In this document: piece by piece, positions 1 through 7,994 of the stretch
Position numbering within the stretch: position 1 is the first letter of the stretch
Layout: each line of letters starts with the position of its first letter
NCBI RefSeq assembly: GCF_001542405.1
Contig: NZ_LNCD01000064.1
Span: forward strand, 1 to 64,000
Length of the DNA: 64,000 nucleotides
Source: Rhizobium altiplani
GTDB taxonomy: Bacteria; Pseudomonadota; Alphaproteobacteria; Rhizobiales; Rhizobiaceae
Direction of reading: 5' to 3'
Notes under the pieces: generated by a model
What the model saw: only the letters and a program-made list of their open reading frames with translations
The model's database searches: none
Told to the model about the DNA's origin: nothing
Program-made: the position numbers and the translations under genes

Positions 1-62
1 GGCACATTCTATCTCGAACTGCAACAAAGGCGTTAAGCTGCCTGCTTTTCGGGAGCCATGGT

Positions 63-1058
63 TTGAGCCGTACCTTTTCGCATTTGAGTTTTGACGAACG
101 CCGATCGATTTCCAGGATGTTGGATCAGAAGTTTAGCCAGTCTGAGATCGCCAGACGCCTCGGCCGGGACCGTGCGACCATCTCCCGGGAGATCAAACGC
201 AACTACTGGCACGATCAGGAATTCCCCGATGCCGAGGGCTACTGGGCGATGACCGCCAACGACATGGCGCGCGAAAGGCGCCGGCGGATCGGCAAGCTCT
301 TTCGTCGCGAGGATCTGCGGAACGAAGTGATCGGAAAGTTGGAATCCGGCTGGTCGCCGGAACAGATTGCTGGACGACTGAAGATCGAACCAGCGGCCAA
401 GGCAAGCGTCTGTCACGAGACGATCTACCGGTATGTCTATTCACCAGAAGGACAACGGCAGCAACTCGCGCGGCTTCTCCCGGAACGGCGGAGAAAGCGC
501 CGGCCGCGATATGCTCGCAAGCCGCAGAATCCAGTCTTTCCAGATGAGTGTTCGATCAAACATCGGCCGGAAGCCATCAACGATCGCAAGGAATTCGGTC
601 ACTGGGAAGCCGATCTCATGATCTTCGAAAGGGTTCAGGGCAATGCCAATGTGGCAACGGTTGTCGAGCGGACGAGCCGGTTCACCATGCTGTTCAAGAA
701 CAACGACCGGCAGTCCAAGCCGATCATGGAGCGGCTCATCAACGTGCTCAGCCCCCTGCCCAGGCATGCCCGGCAAAGTTTGACGTTTGATCGCGGATTT
801 GAATTCGTCTCCTGGCGGCGACTGAAGCAAGGAATGGGAACCGATGCATGGTTCTGCGATCCGTCTGCGCCCTGGCAAAAAGGCTCCGTCGAGAACATGA
901 ATCGGCGGATTCGGCGTTACCTGCCGAGGGATACTGCTGTCCTGTCAGTTCCTGATGAATCGATACGATCACTGATCGATCAGTTGAACAATACGCCGAG
1001 AAAATGCCTTGGTTTCTGTACCCCAGCTGAAGTGTTCAGGCGTGAAGTGAACAAATGA
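63..1058 (+). mobile_element. IS30-family transposase
   Basis: This encodes a 331-residue DDE transposase that should cut and join the ends of its own insertion sequence. The N-terminus carries the IS30 helix-turn-helix (LSFDERRSISRML, then SEIARRLGRDRATISREIKRN). The middle has GWSPEQIAGRL, followed by the catalytic core with HWEADLM (first Asp), TFDRGFEF (second Asp) and the KGSVENMNRRIRRYLP segment with the Glu. The C-terminus has the family's NNTPRKCLGFCTPAEVF. The length is normal for IS30. The start is a TTG at 63; an ATG at 117 would remove part of the DNA-binding domain. I could not identify matching terminal inverted repeats, so the element's borders are not given. It lies among other IS debris. 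Confidence 0.93.
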
Positions 1059-1157
1059 CGGCAAGTCGGGGCGGAGGACGGATTTCATGAATGATCCTAG
1101 GTGATTGCGCGGCGAGAGAAAGCGTTATTGAGGCAGCCAGCGGCGGAATAAAGATCG

Positions 1158-1985
1158 TCAATGCACGCCGATGTCGCTTTGCGTATCCGATTCCAACTGC
1201 AGGCAGGCTGCCCAAAGTGGCGTCTTGTGGAAGGATCCGTCCTGAAGGAGCGTGAGCCCCTCTCGTGCCTCATAGAGCAAGCCGAGCCAGCATAAGCGTT
1301 GGAAGACGCCATACTGGAGATCGGATTTCAACTCCCAGGCTTCTATGGTCATTTCGGTGTCCGAGAGAGGCGCCAGGTCTGGATAGAGGATCTTCACAAC
1401 CTCCATTGGCGTGCACCCTTCTCTGGCTTTGATATTGAGGAGATTGAGGAACATGCGCCACCAGCGTAACCGCGCTTGCACCTCCTCTTCCCGTTCGGTG
1501 GCGTGGACATACGAATAGAGATAATCCGTGGCGACCAGATCGAAGAAGGCTTGCGGGTTCACCAAAAACTCCCGGCCGCGTCTGGTTGGCAGCAGCACAT
1601 CCTTTTTCCGGCGAAGAAGCTTCAGATGACGGGCCATGTCGCGCACGACCCAAAGCGGCGGCATGTCGCTTTCATTGAGCACCTTGTTCATGCTGTAGAG
1701 ATCTTCGGCTGTGAACCCTGGCCAGAGGAAGTGCACAGCGGCCCAATGCACGAACTTGCGGTTCATGGCGCCGGTCGCCGTCAATCCTATGCCACCCTCA
1801 CCGTCAGCATAGGCAACAGCAAGAAGCATGCCGCGAAGAAGTGGTGACAGCGCGGCGATGTCGACGTCACCATGCAGGTTGATTTCCGGAAGCATCGTGC
1901 GGCTTTGATCCCACCCCGCCCCATGCAGGTGCAAGCGAGTATCAACCGGCGACGGAACAATTGCTACTGGGAAAGCTAAAGCCAA
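1158..1985 (-). CDS. Hypothetical protein, possibly 5'-truncated
   Basis: This reads as a 275-residue soluble protein that I do not recognise. It has no signal peptide or membrane segment. The middle is rich in charged helices (RDMARHLKLLRRKKDVLLPTRRG), with the look of a winged-helix or helical DNA/protein-binding segment, and is followed by aromatic-rich helices (RLRWWRMFLNLLNI). The only in-frame start near the 5' end is a TTG at 1985 with no clear ribosome binding site. The N-terminus may therefore have been lost, in keeping with the IS debris on both sides. No function is assigned. Confidence 0.55.
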   Translation of the reverse strand: MALAFPVAIVPSPVDTRLHLHGAGWDQSRTMLPEINLHGDVDIAALSPLLRGMLLAVAYADGEGGIGLTATGAMNRKFVHWAAVHFLWPGFTAEDLYSMNKVLNESDMPPLWVVRDMARHLKLLRRKKDVLLPTRRGREFLVNPQAFFDLVATDYLYSYVHATEREEEVQARLRWWRMFLNLLNIKAREGCTPMEVVKILYPDLAPLSDTEMTIEAWELKSDLQYGVFQRLCWLGLLYEAREGLTLLQDGSFHKTPLWAACLQLESDTQSDIGVH

Positions 1986-2182
1986 AGGGGAACGTCATCA
2001 CCCGCCCCCGTTCCTCCCTTGCAACCCGGCCCAGCCGGTCGGATCGGGGGCTGATCTCTCTGCCCTGTAGCAGCCTTTAAGCCCTTGTTGCATTTACATT
2101 AGAAGTCACACGCAAAGTTAGAATGTCCTGTTTCTGCAAAGTAAAAATGTCACTCTCTCCCCGGTTTTGATGACGGCGGAGA

Positions 2183-2335
2183 TTGCGGATGGGACTGATT
2201 GCGATGAGCGAGCGTGATCTGCAGCGGATCGAGATTTTGTCGAAGGTGAACGACGGCCGGATGACCCTGGTGTCAGCGGCGCATGTGCTTGACCTGAGCG
2301 AGCGTCAGGTGGAGCGGATGCGGACTGGCGGCATG
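2183..2335 (+). pseudogene. N-terminal fragment of an ISNCY-type transposase
   Basis: The first ~50 residues (MSERDLQRIEILSKV, then SAAHVLDLSERQVERM) match the N-terminal helix-turn-helix of ISNCY-type transposases. After RTGG the similarity stops and the frame runs into sequence antisense to the end of the neighbouring DUF1254 gene. The several hundred residues of catalytic core are missing. The sequence just upstream (about 2120-2165, with short spaced AT-rich repeats) is probably the end of the same element. It is a dead remnant. Confidence 0.6.
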
Positions 2336-2380
2336 GCGACTGTACGCCAAACGCGGTCGTTAGCAGCGCGGCCAGCAAGG

Positions 2381-3400
2381 CTACTTCGTGGGCTGGGCGT
2401 CTGGGAACTTCCAGGTCCCGCTTAAAATATCCTCCTGAGGACGATAGAGTCGAACGGTATAGTTCCAGCCCTTCATGATCGGCAAGCAGTTGGCGACTTT
2501 GCCGTCGCATCCTCCAAACTGAATATCCACCTCGCCGTCCGTCGTTTTCGACGCCGTGATGTTGTTGATCGAATACGAGTTGTACTCATTCTCCACGTAA
2601 TAACCCTTGGCGTCGTAAAGGCTGACCGACCAGAAACCATCCACCGGCACCTCCTTAACGTGGAGCGTATAGACGGTCGCACCATCGTTTCTGGGAGGCG
2701 TGATATTGAGGTAGATGGCGTCCTTTTCCGGATTGCCGCCCCAGCCGAGCGCTGTCCCGATCAGATGGCGGATCGGGTCGACCTCGGCCTTACTTCCAAA
2801 TGCGCCCTTGAAGTCGGGTATGGTCGATCCCAACACAAGAAGCGCGTCGCGCACTTTTTTCTGGCTAGTCTGGTCCCATTTCGGAACTTCGAACTCACCG
2901 ACGCCCGCCTGATCGACCTTGATCGAATCTTGAAGCGTATGAACCTTTTTTAGGTCGTTAGGATCAGCCGGATCGACGAGTGTGCGGACAGCGGCTGCAA
3001 CATATCGAGTGCCCACCTTGCCCTTGTCGAGCGTGTATTTGCCTCCACCGTAAACGACCTCTGGGACATAGTGGTCCTCGTTGATCACCTGTAGCGCCAT
3101 GTAGCGCTCACCAGTCTCAGGCAATGTGATGGTCACCGGCCCAGCGTCCAAGTCGAATACCGCGACGGAATAGAGCGTGTCGCGGTTGGATCGGATCACA
3201 GTTTGATTATCGATCGGCGCAAGTTCGCGATTATGATGAAACGTACCGAGGCTGCCAGTTTTGATTAGATTGTTGAAATAGAAATCGCTCTCCGCGCGAA
3301 TGAAATTGTCCACCGTCACCGATTCGGCCGCCATCGCCAAATGCACGGTGAATGCGGCGAAGCCTACCGCGAGCGTCAGTGTCCCCAATGCGATTTTCAT
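2381..3400 (-). CDS. Secreted DUF1254/DUF1214 domain protein
   Basis: This 339-residue exported protein begins with a Sec signal peptide (MKIALGTLTLAVGFAAFTVHLAMAA, written here in two stretches: MKIALGTLTLAVGF and AAFTVHLAMAA). The mature N-terminal half contains the DUF1254 features NRDTLYSVAVFDLDAGPV and GERYMALQVINEDHY. The C-terminal half has the DUF1214 features GFWSVSLYDAKGYYVENEYN and the terminal GWNYTVRLYRP. The family is found in the periplasm or cell envelope of many proteobacteria and its biochemical role is unknown. A good ribosome binding site (GAGGAGG) lies just before the ATG at 3400. The gene seems intact although IS fragments flank it on both sides, and its 3' end abuts the ISNCY fragment. 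Confidence 0.88.
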   Translation of the reverse strand: MKIALGTLTLAVGFAAFTVHLAMAAESVTVDNFIRAESDFYFNNLIKTGSLGTFHHNRELAPIDNQTVIRSNRDTLYSVAVFDLDAGPVTITLPETGERYMALQVINEDHYVPEVVYGGGKYTLDKGKVGTRYVAAAVRTLVDPADPNDLKKVHTLQDSIKVDQAGVGEFEVPKWDQTSQKKVRDALLVLGSTIPDFKGAFGSKAEVDPIRHLIGTALGWGGNPEKDAIYLNITPPRNDGATVYTLHVKEVPVDGFWSVSLYDAKGYYVENEYNSYSINNITASKTTDGEVDIQFGGCDGKVANCLPIMKGWNYTVRLYRPQEDILSGTWKFPDAQPTK

Positions 3401-3516
3401 GTTGGCCTCCTCAACGTGAGTATACGGATGGTCGGCGATAAGACAGCACGAACCTTAGCGTAAGGAAAGAGCGTAACTGACAGTTGTGTTGAGGCGTCCG
3501 TTTTGGGGGCTGCAGG

Positions 3517-3741
3517 TTATCGGTGGGAATTGCTATGTGAGACCGAATAGTTCCACGGCAAGAGTTCGTCGATCTGGCTCTGCTTATGGCCCTTGACGAT
3601 GGCTGTGAGCGCAGCACTCAGGTAGACCAGCGGATCGACAGCATTGAGCTTGCAGGTTTCGATGAGCGAGGCGATGGTCGCCCAATTCTCTGCTCCTGCA
3701 TTATGCCCGGCAAAAAGAGCGTTCTTACGGTTGAGGGCAAT
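3517..3741 (-). pseudogene. IS66 transposase, C-terminal fragment
   Basis: About 73 codons encode the extreme C-terminus of an IS66 TnpC transposase: LNRKNALFAGHNAGAENW, then ASLIETCKLNAVDPLVYL, and the hallmark DELLPWNY near the end. The remaining ~450 residues, including the DDE core, are absent. Sequence upstream in the same frame no longer looks like IS66. The junction with the recombinase-associated ORF on the other strand lies near 3740. Confidence 0.8.
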
Positions 3742-4223
3742 GCCCCGTTCATTCTGCCCATGTCGGCGATGAAGTTGAGGTTCTTTATCGCTGGCATCCT
3801 TATTTTGGCCAGAGGGTTTCCATTCGCCGTGTTGAAGAACGAGCGACAGGCCAGTTTTTGAAGGTTCTGGGGCCGACAGGTGTCGTGATCGCGCTCTCAG
3901 GGTGGATGATCGATCCCTTGGTCTGCCGCGGCATGACCATGGGAACGCCACGCGTCGATCTTGCGACGCTAATCGAATTGAACAGGCTGGTCTCTGGCGG
4001 CACCAAAGCGGCGCCCTTCCGAAGTGGACGTAGAATCACTCAGGAGGACCATGATGAGATCCCGCAATACGCTGGTGCCCGCGTCGGGCCGGCAGCTCGA
4101 CCTGATATTCAAAACCCGGATGCTCGACGGACTGAGCGACAAGGATCGCAAGAAGGCGATTTCAACGCTGGCTTGCCTGCTGATGCAGGCCGCAGGCCTC
4201 GTCGTCGAGGAGCTCAACGATGA
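3735..4223 (+). pseudogene. DUF5372-like recombinase-associated ORF, 5' truncated
   Basis: This frame is open from 3735 but has no start codon. It encodes EVLYRWHPYFGQRVSIRRVE, then FLKVLGPTGVVIALSGWMID and PRVDLATLIELNRLV. This is the pattern of the small DUF5372-type proteins encoded upstream of serine recombinases in rhizobial integrative elements. Its 5' end appears to have been cut off by the IS66 fragment. The following ORF overlaps its 3' portion in another frame. The role of the family is unknown. Confidence 0.5.
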
Positions 4224-4233
4224 GCAACACTGA
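4051..4233 (+). CDS. Small recombinase-associated protein
   Basis: This ORF of about 60 residues starts at ATG 4051 (or 4054) behind a strong ribosome binding site (AGGAGG at 4042-4047). Its stop overlaps the start of the following serine recombinase, so the two are probably translationally coupled. The protein (LDLIFKTRMLDGLSDKDRKK, then LMQAAGLVVEE) is a small helical protein commonly found in this position before large serine recombinases. Its role is unknown. It is the only complete member of the three-gene module here. Confidence 0.6.
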   Translation: MMRSRNTLVPASGRQLDLIFKTRMLDGLSDKDRKKAISTLACLLMQAAGLVVEELNDEQH

Positions 4234-4501
4234 TTTGATTCCGACAGCGCTGCTCGCGCGCAAAGCCATCGTCTACGTACGGCAGTCCTCGCAATCGCAG
4301 GTCATGACAAACATGGAAAGCCGCCGGCGGCAGTATGATCTTGTTGACGTTGCGCGACAACACGGCTTCAGCGACATCGAGACCATCGACGACGACCTCG
4401 GGCGCTCTGCCAGCGGAACTGTCGCGCGCCCTGGTTTCGACCGTCTTGTCGCCCTTTTATGCGCTGGCCAAGTTGGTGCCGTCTTATGCTTCGATGCTTC
4501 A
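4220..4501 (+). pseudogene. Large serine recombinase, N-terminal fragment
   Basis: The first ~94 codons encode the resolvase catalytic domain: ARKAIVYVRQSSQSQV (catalytic Ser in the RQSS motif), SRRRQYDLVDVA, and DDDLGRSASG. The frame then reaches GAVLCFDAS, where intact homologues continue with a LARN-type motif. From about 4501 the reading continues into unrelated sequence, so the recombinase and zinc-ribbon domains (normally several hundred residues more) are missing. The breakpoint sits against the 3' end of the gene lying on the other strand. Confidence 0.75.
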
Positions 4502-4612
4502 TCGGATGCCAGCCACGACCGTTGCGCGCAAGCCTTCCTAGTTGCGAGAAACTCCAATGAGGTCTCCATGGAGAAACTCCCGTTCTTCATCCATGGAAAC
4601 CTCGATCACAGA

Positions 4613-4819
4613 TCAGGCGGCGGCTGCCAATGTGGGGGCAGAACACCGGTTACGAACTATCGCGAAGGTGAAGGCATCATTCGCCTTGTTAGGATCACCG
4701 ACGCAGCAATCGGAGAACACGTTCCAAGCCAGCCCCTGAGGAAACCGCTCAAACCATGCTTCGAGATCGGCCGCGATGGCCCGGTAAACGGTTTCGCGCA
4801 GATTGATCAATTCGAACAT
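4613..4819 (-). CDS. Hypothetical protein downstream of zeta-like kinase, probably 3' truncated
   Basis: A 68-residue ORF starts seven bases after the stop of the zeta-toxin-like gene and reads the same way, so it was probably the last gene of that operon. It begins MFELINLRETVYRAIAADLE and has no feature I recognise. The 3' part probably lies beyond the recombination junction near 4500-4610, because the alanine-rich end does not look natural. Confidence 0.4.
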   Translation of the reverse strand: MFELINLRETVYRAIAADLEAWFERFPQGLAWNVFSDCCVGDPNKANDAFTFAIVRNRCSAPTLAAAA

Positions 4820-4826
4820 GCCATTC

Positions 4827-5537
4827 TCACTTCATGCCCGGAGGCTTCGGCCTGTGTCCGGGTGACGGTTTCGGGGTCTCAGAAGCCACGTCATCGCCTC
4901 GACGTGCTGCCAGATTCGGCACCTTCCGGAAGCCGCTGTCATACCGCGCAAGACTGTAGGCTTCGCAGACCTTGGCCGAGAACTGGCGATGCAGCTCCTG
5001 CCGATCGTCGATGTCGAAGGACTGGACCACGCCGGAGCGGATCTCGAAGATCTCGCGCGGCTCCAGGCCGCTGTTGTCCATCAGGATCACTTCGTCTGCG
5101 ATCCTCAAGGCTTCAGTCAGCTTTTCCAGAGATCCCTTGTGCCGCCTGCGGATGTCCGCTTCCGGGATATCGTGACCGCCCTTCTCGACCCGGCGCTTGA
5201 CGCGCTCGACGTTGGTCTCGACGGAATCCAAGGCGACATAGTAGAGCCCGACCGAAAACCCGGCCGTCTTCGCCTCGCGCATCAACCGGATGGACTGCTG
5301 GCTGCTCAGTGTGGTTTCGAAGATGAAGGATTGCCGCGTCTCGATCATCTCCGCGATCTTGCGGAGAGCAGCTTCGGAGGCTCGCCGTTCCCTGGACTTG
5401 CCGTCGTCGGATTCGGGCAATGCCCGCGCGATCTCATCGGCGTTGATCCAGACCCCTTCGAGCTTGAGCTTCGCAAACGCTGAGGATTTGCCGGAGCCGT
5501 TCGGGCCTCCGAGGATGATGCACGACAGTTCCGGCAT
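4827..5537 (-). CDS. Zeta-toxin-like P-loop kinase
   Basis: This is a 236-residue P-loop NTPase of the zeta-toxin / AAA_33 type. The Walker A motif is GGPNGSGKSS at residues ~10-19, followed by WINADEIARALPES (the zeta-type substrate-binding Asp in NADEIA). FIFETTLSS, GLYYVAL and the R-rich RVKRRVEKGGHDIPEADIRRR lid region come next. These are the features of zeta toxins, which phosphorylate UDP-GlcNAc, and of related small kinases. The final ~30 residues are Pro/Lys rich. The preceding gene in the operon carries a frameshift, so if this is a toxin its regulation may be disturbed. An endogenous role as a non-toxic kinase is also possible. Confidence 0.78.
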   Translation of the reverse strand: MPELSCIILGGPNGSGKSSAFAKLKLEGVWINADEIARALPESDDGKSRERRASEAALRKIAEMIETRQSFIFETTLSSQQSIRLMREAKTAGFSVGLYYVALDSVETNVERVKRRVEKGGHDIPEADIRRRHKGSLEKLTEALRIADEVILMDNSGLEPREIFEIRSGVVQSFDIDDRQELHRQFSAKVCEAYSLARYDSGFRKVPNLAARRGDDVASETPKPSPGHRPKPPGMK

Positions 5538-5544
5538 GAAGCGA

Positions 5545-5858
5545 TTACTGCCTCATGGGAGCGGGAATGCGCTCTTCCTGCTCGTGTTCGGCGCGATCCT
5601 TGCGCTCGTTTTCGAGGTCCTTGGCAGAGATCGGCAGGCCCAGCCGACGGCTCTCGGCAAGAGCTTCTTTGCCGATGTTCATCAGGGCTTCCTTGTTCTC
5701 GTGATACTTCCGCAGCAGCATCGTCGATCGATCTCCGTTCCTGATATCAACATAATGCTTTCGGCCGTCGGGTGCAAATTGCAGCTTGTGCCAAGTTCCG
5801 CCGACGACGACACTGGATGCAACAGGCTGCGGGAGACGGCCTTGAAGCCCTCTGGCAT
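5545..5858 (-). pseudogene. Frameshifted partner gene upstream of zeta-like kinase
   Basis: The ATG at 5858 begins MPEGFKAVSRSLL. The coherent protein continues in another frame: SSVVVGGTWHKLQFAPDGRK, HYVDIRNGDRSTMLLRKYHE, then a charged helix, LGLPISAKDLENERK, ending at 5545. The long second frame has no start codon of its own, because an in-frame TAA lies just upstream. A one- or two-base indel near 5820-5826 explains this best. Its position seven bases before the zeta-like kinase suggests it is the antitoxin or operon partner. I do not recognise its family. Confidence 0.5.
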
Positions 5859-6037
5859 CTTCCGTTCCTTATCTCTGCCTTGACCCCGCGGCTCACACTG
5901 CGGGGTTCTTTTCCGTGTAGACCGACCCTGAAATCGATCGGTGGTAACCCCTCGATTGTTTCCTCCTCAGGATCTCCATCTTCGTCCGCGAACGCGCCGG
6001 GTGGCAATTGCGCGGCGGCCCTGTTCGCAGCAATCCG

Positions 6038-6187
6038 CTAGAGAACCGCGTTGGCTTTGAGCGCAAGCTGCCTGACGATCTCTCGCAGCTTCTCGTGATC
6101 TTCACTACCCTCCTCGGCAGCGTGTAGCTCCCGGACGAGATCGATGATCGGATCTGGCACCAGGTCCGCGATCTGCTCGACGCTCAA
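6038..6187 (-). CDS. Small ORF coupled to the preceding gene
   Basis: This 49-codon ORF starts at a TTG (6187) whose bases overlap the TGA stop of the upstream gene (TTGA), an arrangement typical of translational coupling. It encodes an acidic helical peptide (SVEQIADLVPDPIIDLVREL, then SEDHEKLREIVRQLALKA). No family is recognised. The overlap and the regular hydrophobic spacing argue that it is real, although the whole unit may be decaying. Confidence 0.4.
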   Translation of the reverse strand: MSVEQIADLVPDPIIDLVRELHAAEEGSEDHEKLREIVRQLALKANAVL

Positions 6188-6660
6188 TTCCCCAGTCCCG
6201 CCCCCTCCCCTTCTACTCCCTCAGCTTTGTTGATCTTCGAAGGTGCCGGCGAATGCCGAGCCATCAGCAGGCCGAGGAGTATCACCCAAGTTAGCTTCGT
6301 CACCCGGAAGAACTCATCAGTAACTTCGAAATAATTTGCCTCGTCCTTCTTCTGATCCTGCGCTGAGATGGCGAAATAGGCGATCCTGTTCTCGTCGTCG
6401 GTTCCGGCCATAACGGGCCAGAAGTGCCGGAAGGACAGATGTACGAAGTCCGATAGATCATCATAGAGCTTGCCGACCCACTCATATTCGTTCGTCAGCT
6501 TCTCCTTCAGATATGCGTCCATCATCTTGCTGCCGTCGGCCGCCTTTACCTTTCGATAGGTCAGATTACCGTTGAATATCTGGGCGATATTGCCCTCGGC
6601 ATCCTGCATGAAGCGGATGCCGTTGATCCGCATCGCTGTGTCGAGCTGCATCCGCACCAT
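6184..6660 (-). CDS. Hypothetical protein, probably 5' broken
   Basis: This frame of 158 codons encodes MRINGIRFMQDAEGNIAQIF, then NEYEWVGKLYDDLSDFVHLS and FRHFWPVMAGTDDENRIAYF. It ends in a hydrophobic helix (LTWVILLGLLM) and a Pro/Gly-rich tail. I do not recognise it. The protein looks as if it starts further upstream. A sensible continuation (SDGRREPSSSFDKHVPTPGA, EIDLVFEQ) lies in another frame at about 6690-6780, so the gene has probably suffered a frameshift near 6670. It shares direction with the small coupled ORF after it. Confidence 0.45.
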   Translation of the reverse strand: MVRMQLDTAMRINGIRFMQDAEGNIAQIFNGNLTYRKVKAADGSKMMDAYLKEKLTNEYEWVGKLYDDLSDFVHLSFRHFWPVMAGTDDENRIAYFAISAQDQKKDEANYFEVTDEFFRVTKLTWVILLGLLMARHSPAPSKINKAEGVEGEGAGLGN

Positions 6661-7040
6661 GACGGCGGCCGACGCGAAATACCAGCCTGCTCAAACACAA
6701 GGTCGATCTCGGCGCCCGGCGTCGGTACATGTTTGTCGAAGCTAGAGCTCGGCTCGCGACGACCGTCGGATTCAAGTTTCTGGCACTTTGCAAGTGAACC
6801 GATCAATGCATTTTACGCCTGGCATGTCGCGGCCTGCGCCTGGCGCGATGCTCCGGCAGGTGTTGCCACAGCTTGATCGCATGGCCATCGGCCGGGTTCC
6901 GGCAGTCCGTGATCGACAGGATCGCGCATGGTTGGTCGCCGCAACAAATCGACGGTCTTCAAGCGAGCATTGGCAGCCATGGCGCAGCGGGCATTACTCT
7001 GGGCAAATTTTCAGATAATTCGTATATTTCGCAAAATTCG
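6661..7040. other. Stretch without an intact gene
   Basis: The left part probably holds the detached 5' end of the hypothetical gene on the minus strand. Around 6900-6965 on the plus strand there is a fragment resembling IS30 transposase (see the separate entry). The right end, about 7005-7040, is AT-rich with the short repeats AATTCG and TTTCGC. It is likely the promoter/operator of the Phd-type antitoxin gene. Confidence 0.4.
6900..6965 (+). pseudogene. IS30-like transposase fragment
   Basis: About 22 codons read RQSVIDRIAHGWSPQQIDGL, matching the IS30 segment seen intact in the transposase at the start of the window (GWSPEQIAGRL). Nothing else of the element is recognisable around it. The short length keeps confidence modest. 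Confidence 0.4.
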
Positions 7041-7313
7041 ATGGAGCGGCCCACAATGCAAAAATTCTCAACCGTAGAATTACTGCGCGATATTAAGACC
7101 GTGACCATGGCGGCAGATCGCCAGCCAGTCGCTATTACTCAACATCGCAAGGCCCGCTACGTCCTCATGACCTACGACGATTTCGAGGCCATGAAACAAA
7201 AAGGTGATCCGCGCAGGGTCTATGGCCCCCATGAAGCCCCCCCCGAATTGGCTAAGTTGATCGATCCCGAACTGGACCGGCTGATAGCGGAAGGAAGCGA
7301 GATCAAGGGCTGA
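7041..7313 (+). CDS. Phd/YefM-type antitoxin
   Basis: This protein of about 90 residues starts at ATG 7041 or 7056. It has the Phd/YefM layout: a short N-terminal DNA-binding part (MQKFSTVELLRDIKTVTMAA), the AITQHRKARYVLMTYDDFEA strand-helix motif, and an acidic C-terminal tail (PPELAKLIDPELDRLIAEGS) that would bind the toxin. Phd-type antitoxins normally neutralise the partner toxin and repress their own promoter. The AT-rich repeats just upstream fit such an operator. The downstream toxin gene overlaps its stop (TGATG) but is broken, so this antitoxin is probably an orphan. Confidence 0.8.
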   Translation: MERPTMQKFSTVELLRDIKTVTMAADRQPVAITQHRKARYVLMTYDDFEAMKQKGDPRRVYGPHEAPPELAKLIDPELDRLIAEGSEIKG

Positions 7314-7710
7314 TGCTCCGGCCAATGGTTCGATCATCTCTGGACATGGCAGCGCGACAAGGGAGAAACTGAAGGCGGAAAGTCACGCCCGGTTTGCATG
7401 GTTCTGGTAATCCCAAAAGGTAATCAGACAAACCTGATCTTATTGGCTATCTCAGGCACCGCCCCCCGTTCCGATCAAACCGCCTTGGAGATTCCCCAGC
7501 TCGAATGTCGCCGCGCTTGAAATCCGTGAGTGGAAAGATGCGTGGGTTACCGTCACTAAATTCAATCACGACATAGCCGAGCAGTCCTTTTACCACGACC
7601 CGAATGCAGAGGTTTTGGGATCGTTCAGCAAGGGATTTCTTGCGAAGATCGCAGCCGCTTTCAAGCCCTTCCTTGCTCAGCCGAGCGCGCGGGTCAGTCG
7701 AACCGATTGA
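7313..7710 (+). pseudogene. PemK-like growth-inhibitor toxin, frameshifted
   Basis: The ATG at 7313 overlaps the antitoxin stop, but the coherent protein lies in two other frames. These are QWFDHLWTWQRDKGETEGGK, SRPVCMVLVIPKG and LILLAISGTAPRSDQTALEI up to about 7519, then EIREWKDAWVTVTKFNHDIA and EVLGSFSKGFLAKIAAAF to the stop at 7708-7710. At least two indels, near 7320 and near 7520, are therefore needed to make one protein. The sequence resembles PemK/MazF-like toxins found after Phd genes in rhizobia. It should be inactive unless the indels are sequencing errors. Confidence 0.65.
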
Positions 7711-7994
7711 GGGTGGTCAGCGGCTGGTCGTCGTGCCGTTTGGTAGCCCGATGGATGTCCGAAGCCAAAAGGTCGAGCTTAAGCACGTCCCTCGCTGGCA
7801 GATGTCGCTCGCTAGCCGGCCGGCCGGCGTCGCTGTACGCGCGCTCGCATGGCTCGGGCCGGAGCGAGCGGAGGATGCTCTTTCGAGCATCAAGCGGAAA
7901 CTGCCCCCCCGAGGCGTTCAACGAGCTTGTTGCTGCAGCACCCCAGTTTCCGACCTGGCTCGCACGAAGCGTCGGAAAGGCAGCGCATGGCTGA
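7711..7994 (+). pseudogene. AbiEi/DUF6088-type antitoxin, 3' part, frameshifted
   Basis: The frame encodes QKVELKHVPRWQMSLASRPA, GVAVRALAWLGPERAEDALS and KRKLPP. After a run of seven C at 7904-7910 the coherent reading switches frame to EAFNELVAAAPQFPTWLARS and the stop at 7992-7994. Removing one C restores a continuous reading. The pattern (RPAG-A-RAL-WLG, then P-W at the end) is the C-terminal half of AbiEi-type antitoxins of type IV toxin-antitoxin systems. The N-terminal DNA-binding part is not recognisable. The stop overlaps the start of the AbiEii-like gene, as expected for this pair. Confidence 0.6.

Noticed and set aside
1..1157. Terminal inverted repeats of the IS30 element
   Set aside because: I compared sequence on both sides of the transposase gene but found no convincing matching ends.
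4220..5200. Single 326-residue protein fused from a recombinase start and later sequence
   Set aside because: Only the first ~94 residues are recombinase. The rest is antisense to the zeta-like kinase operon.
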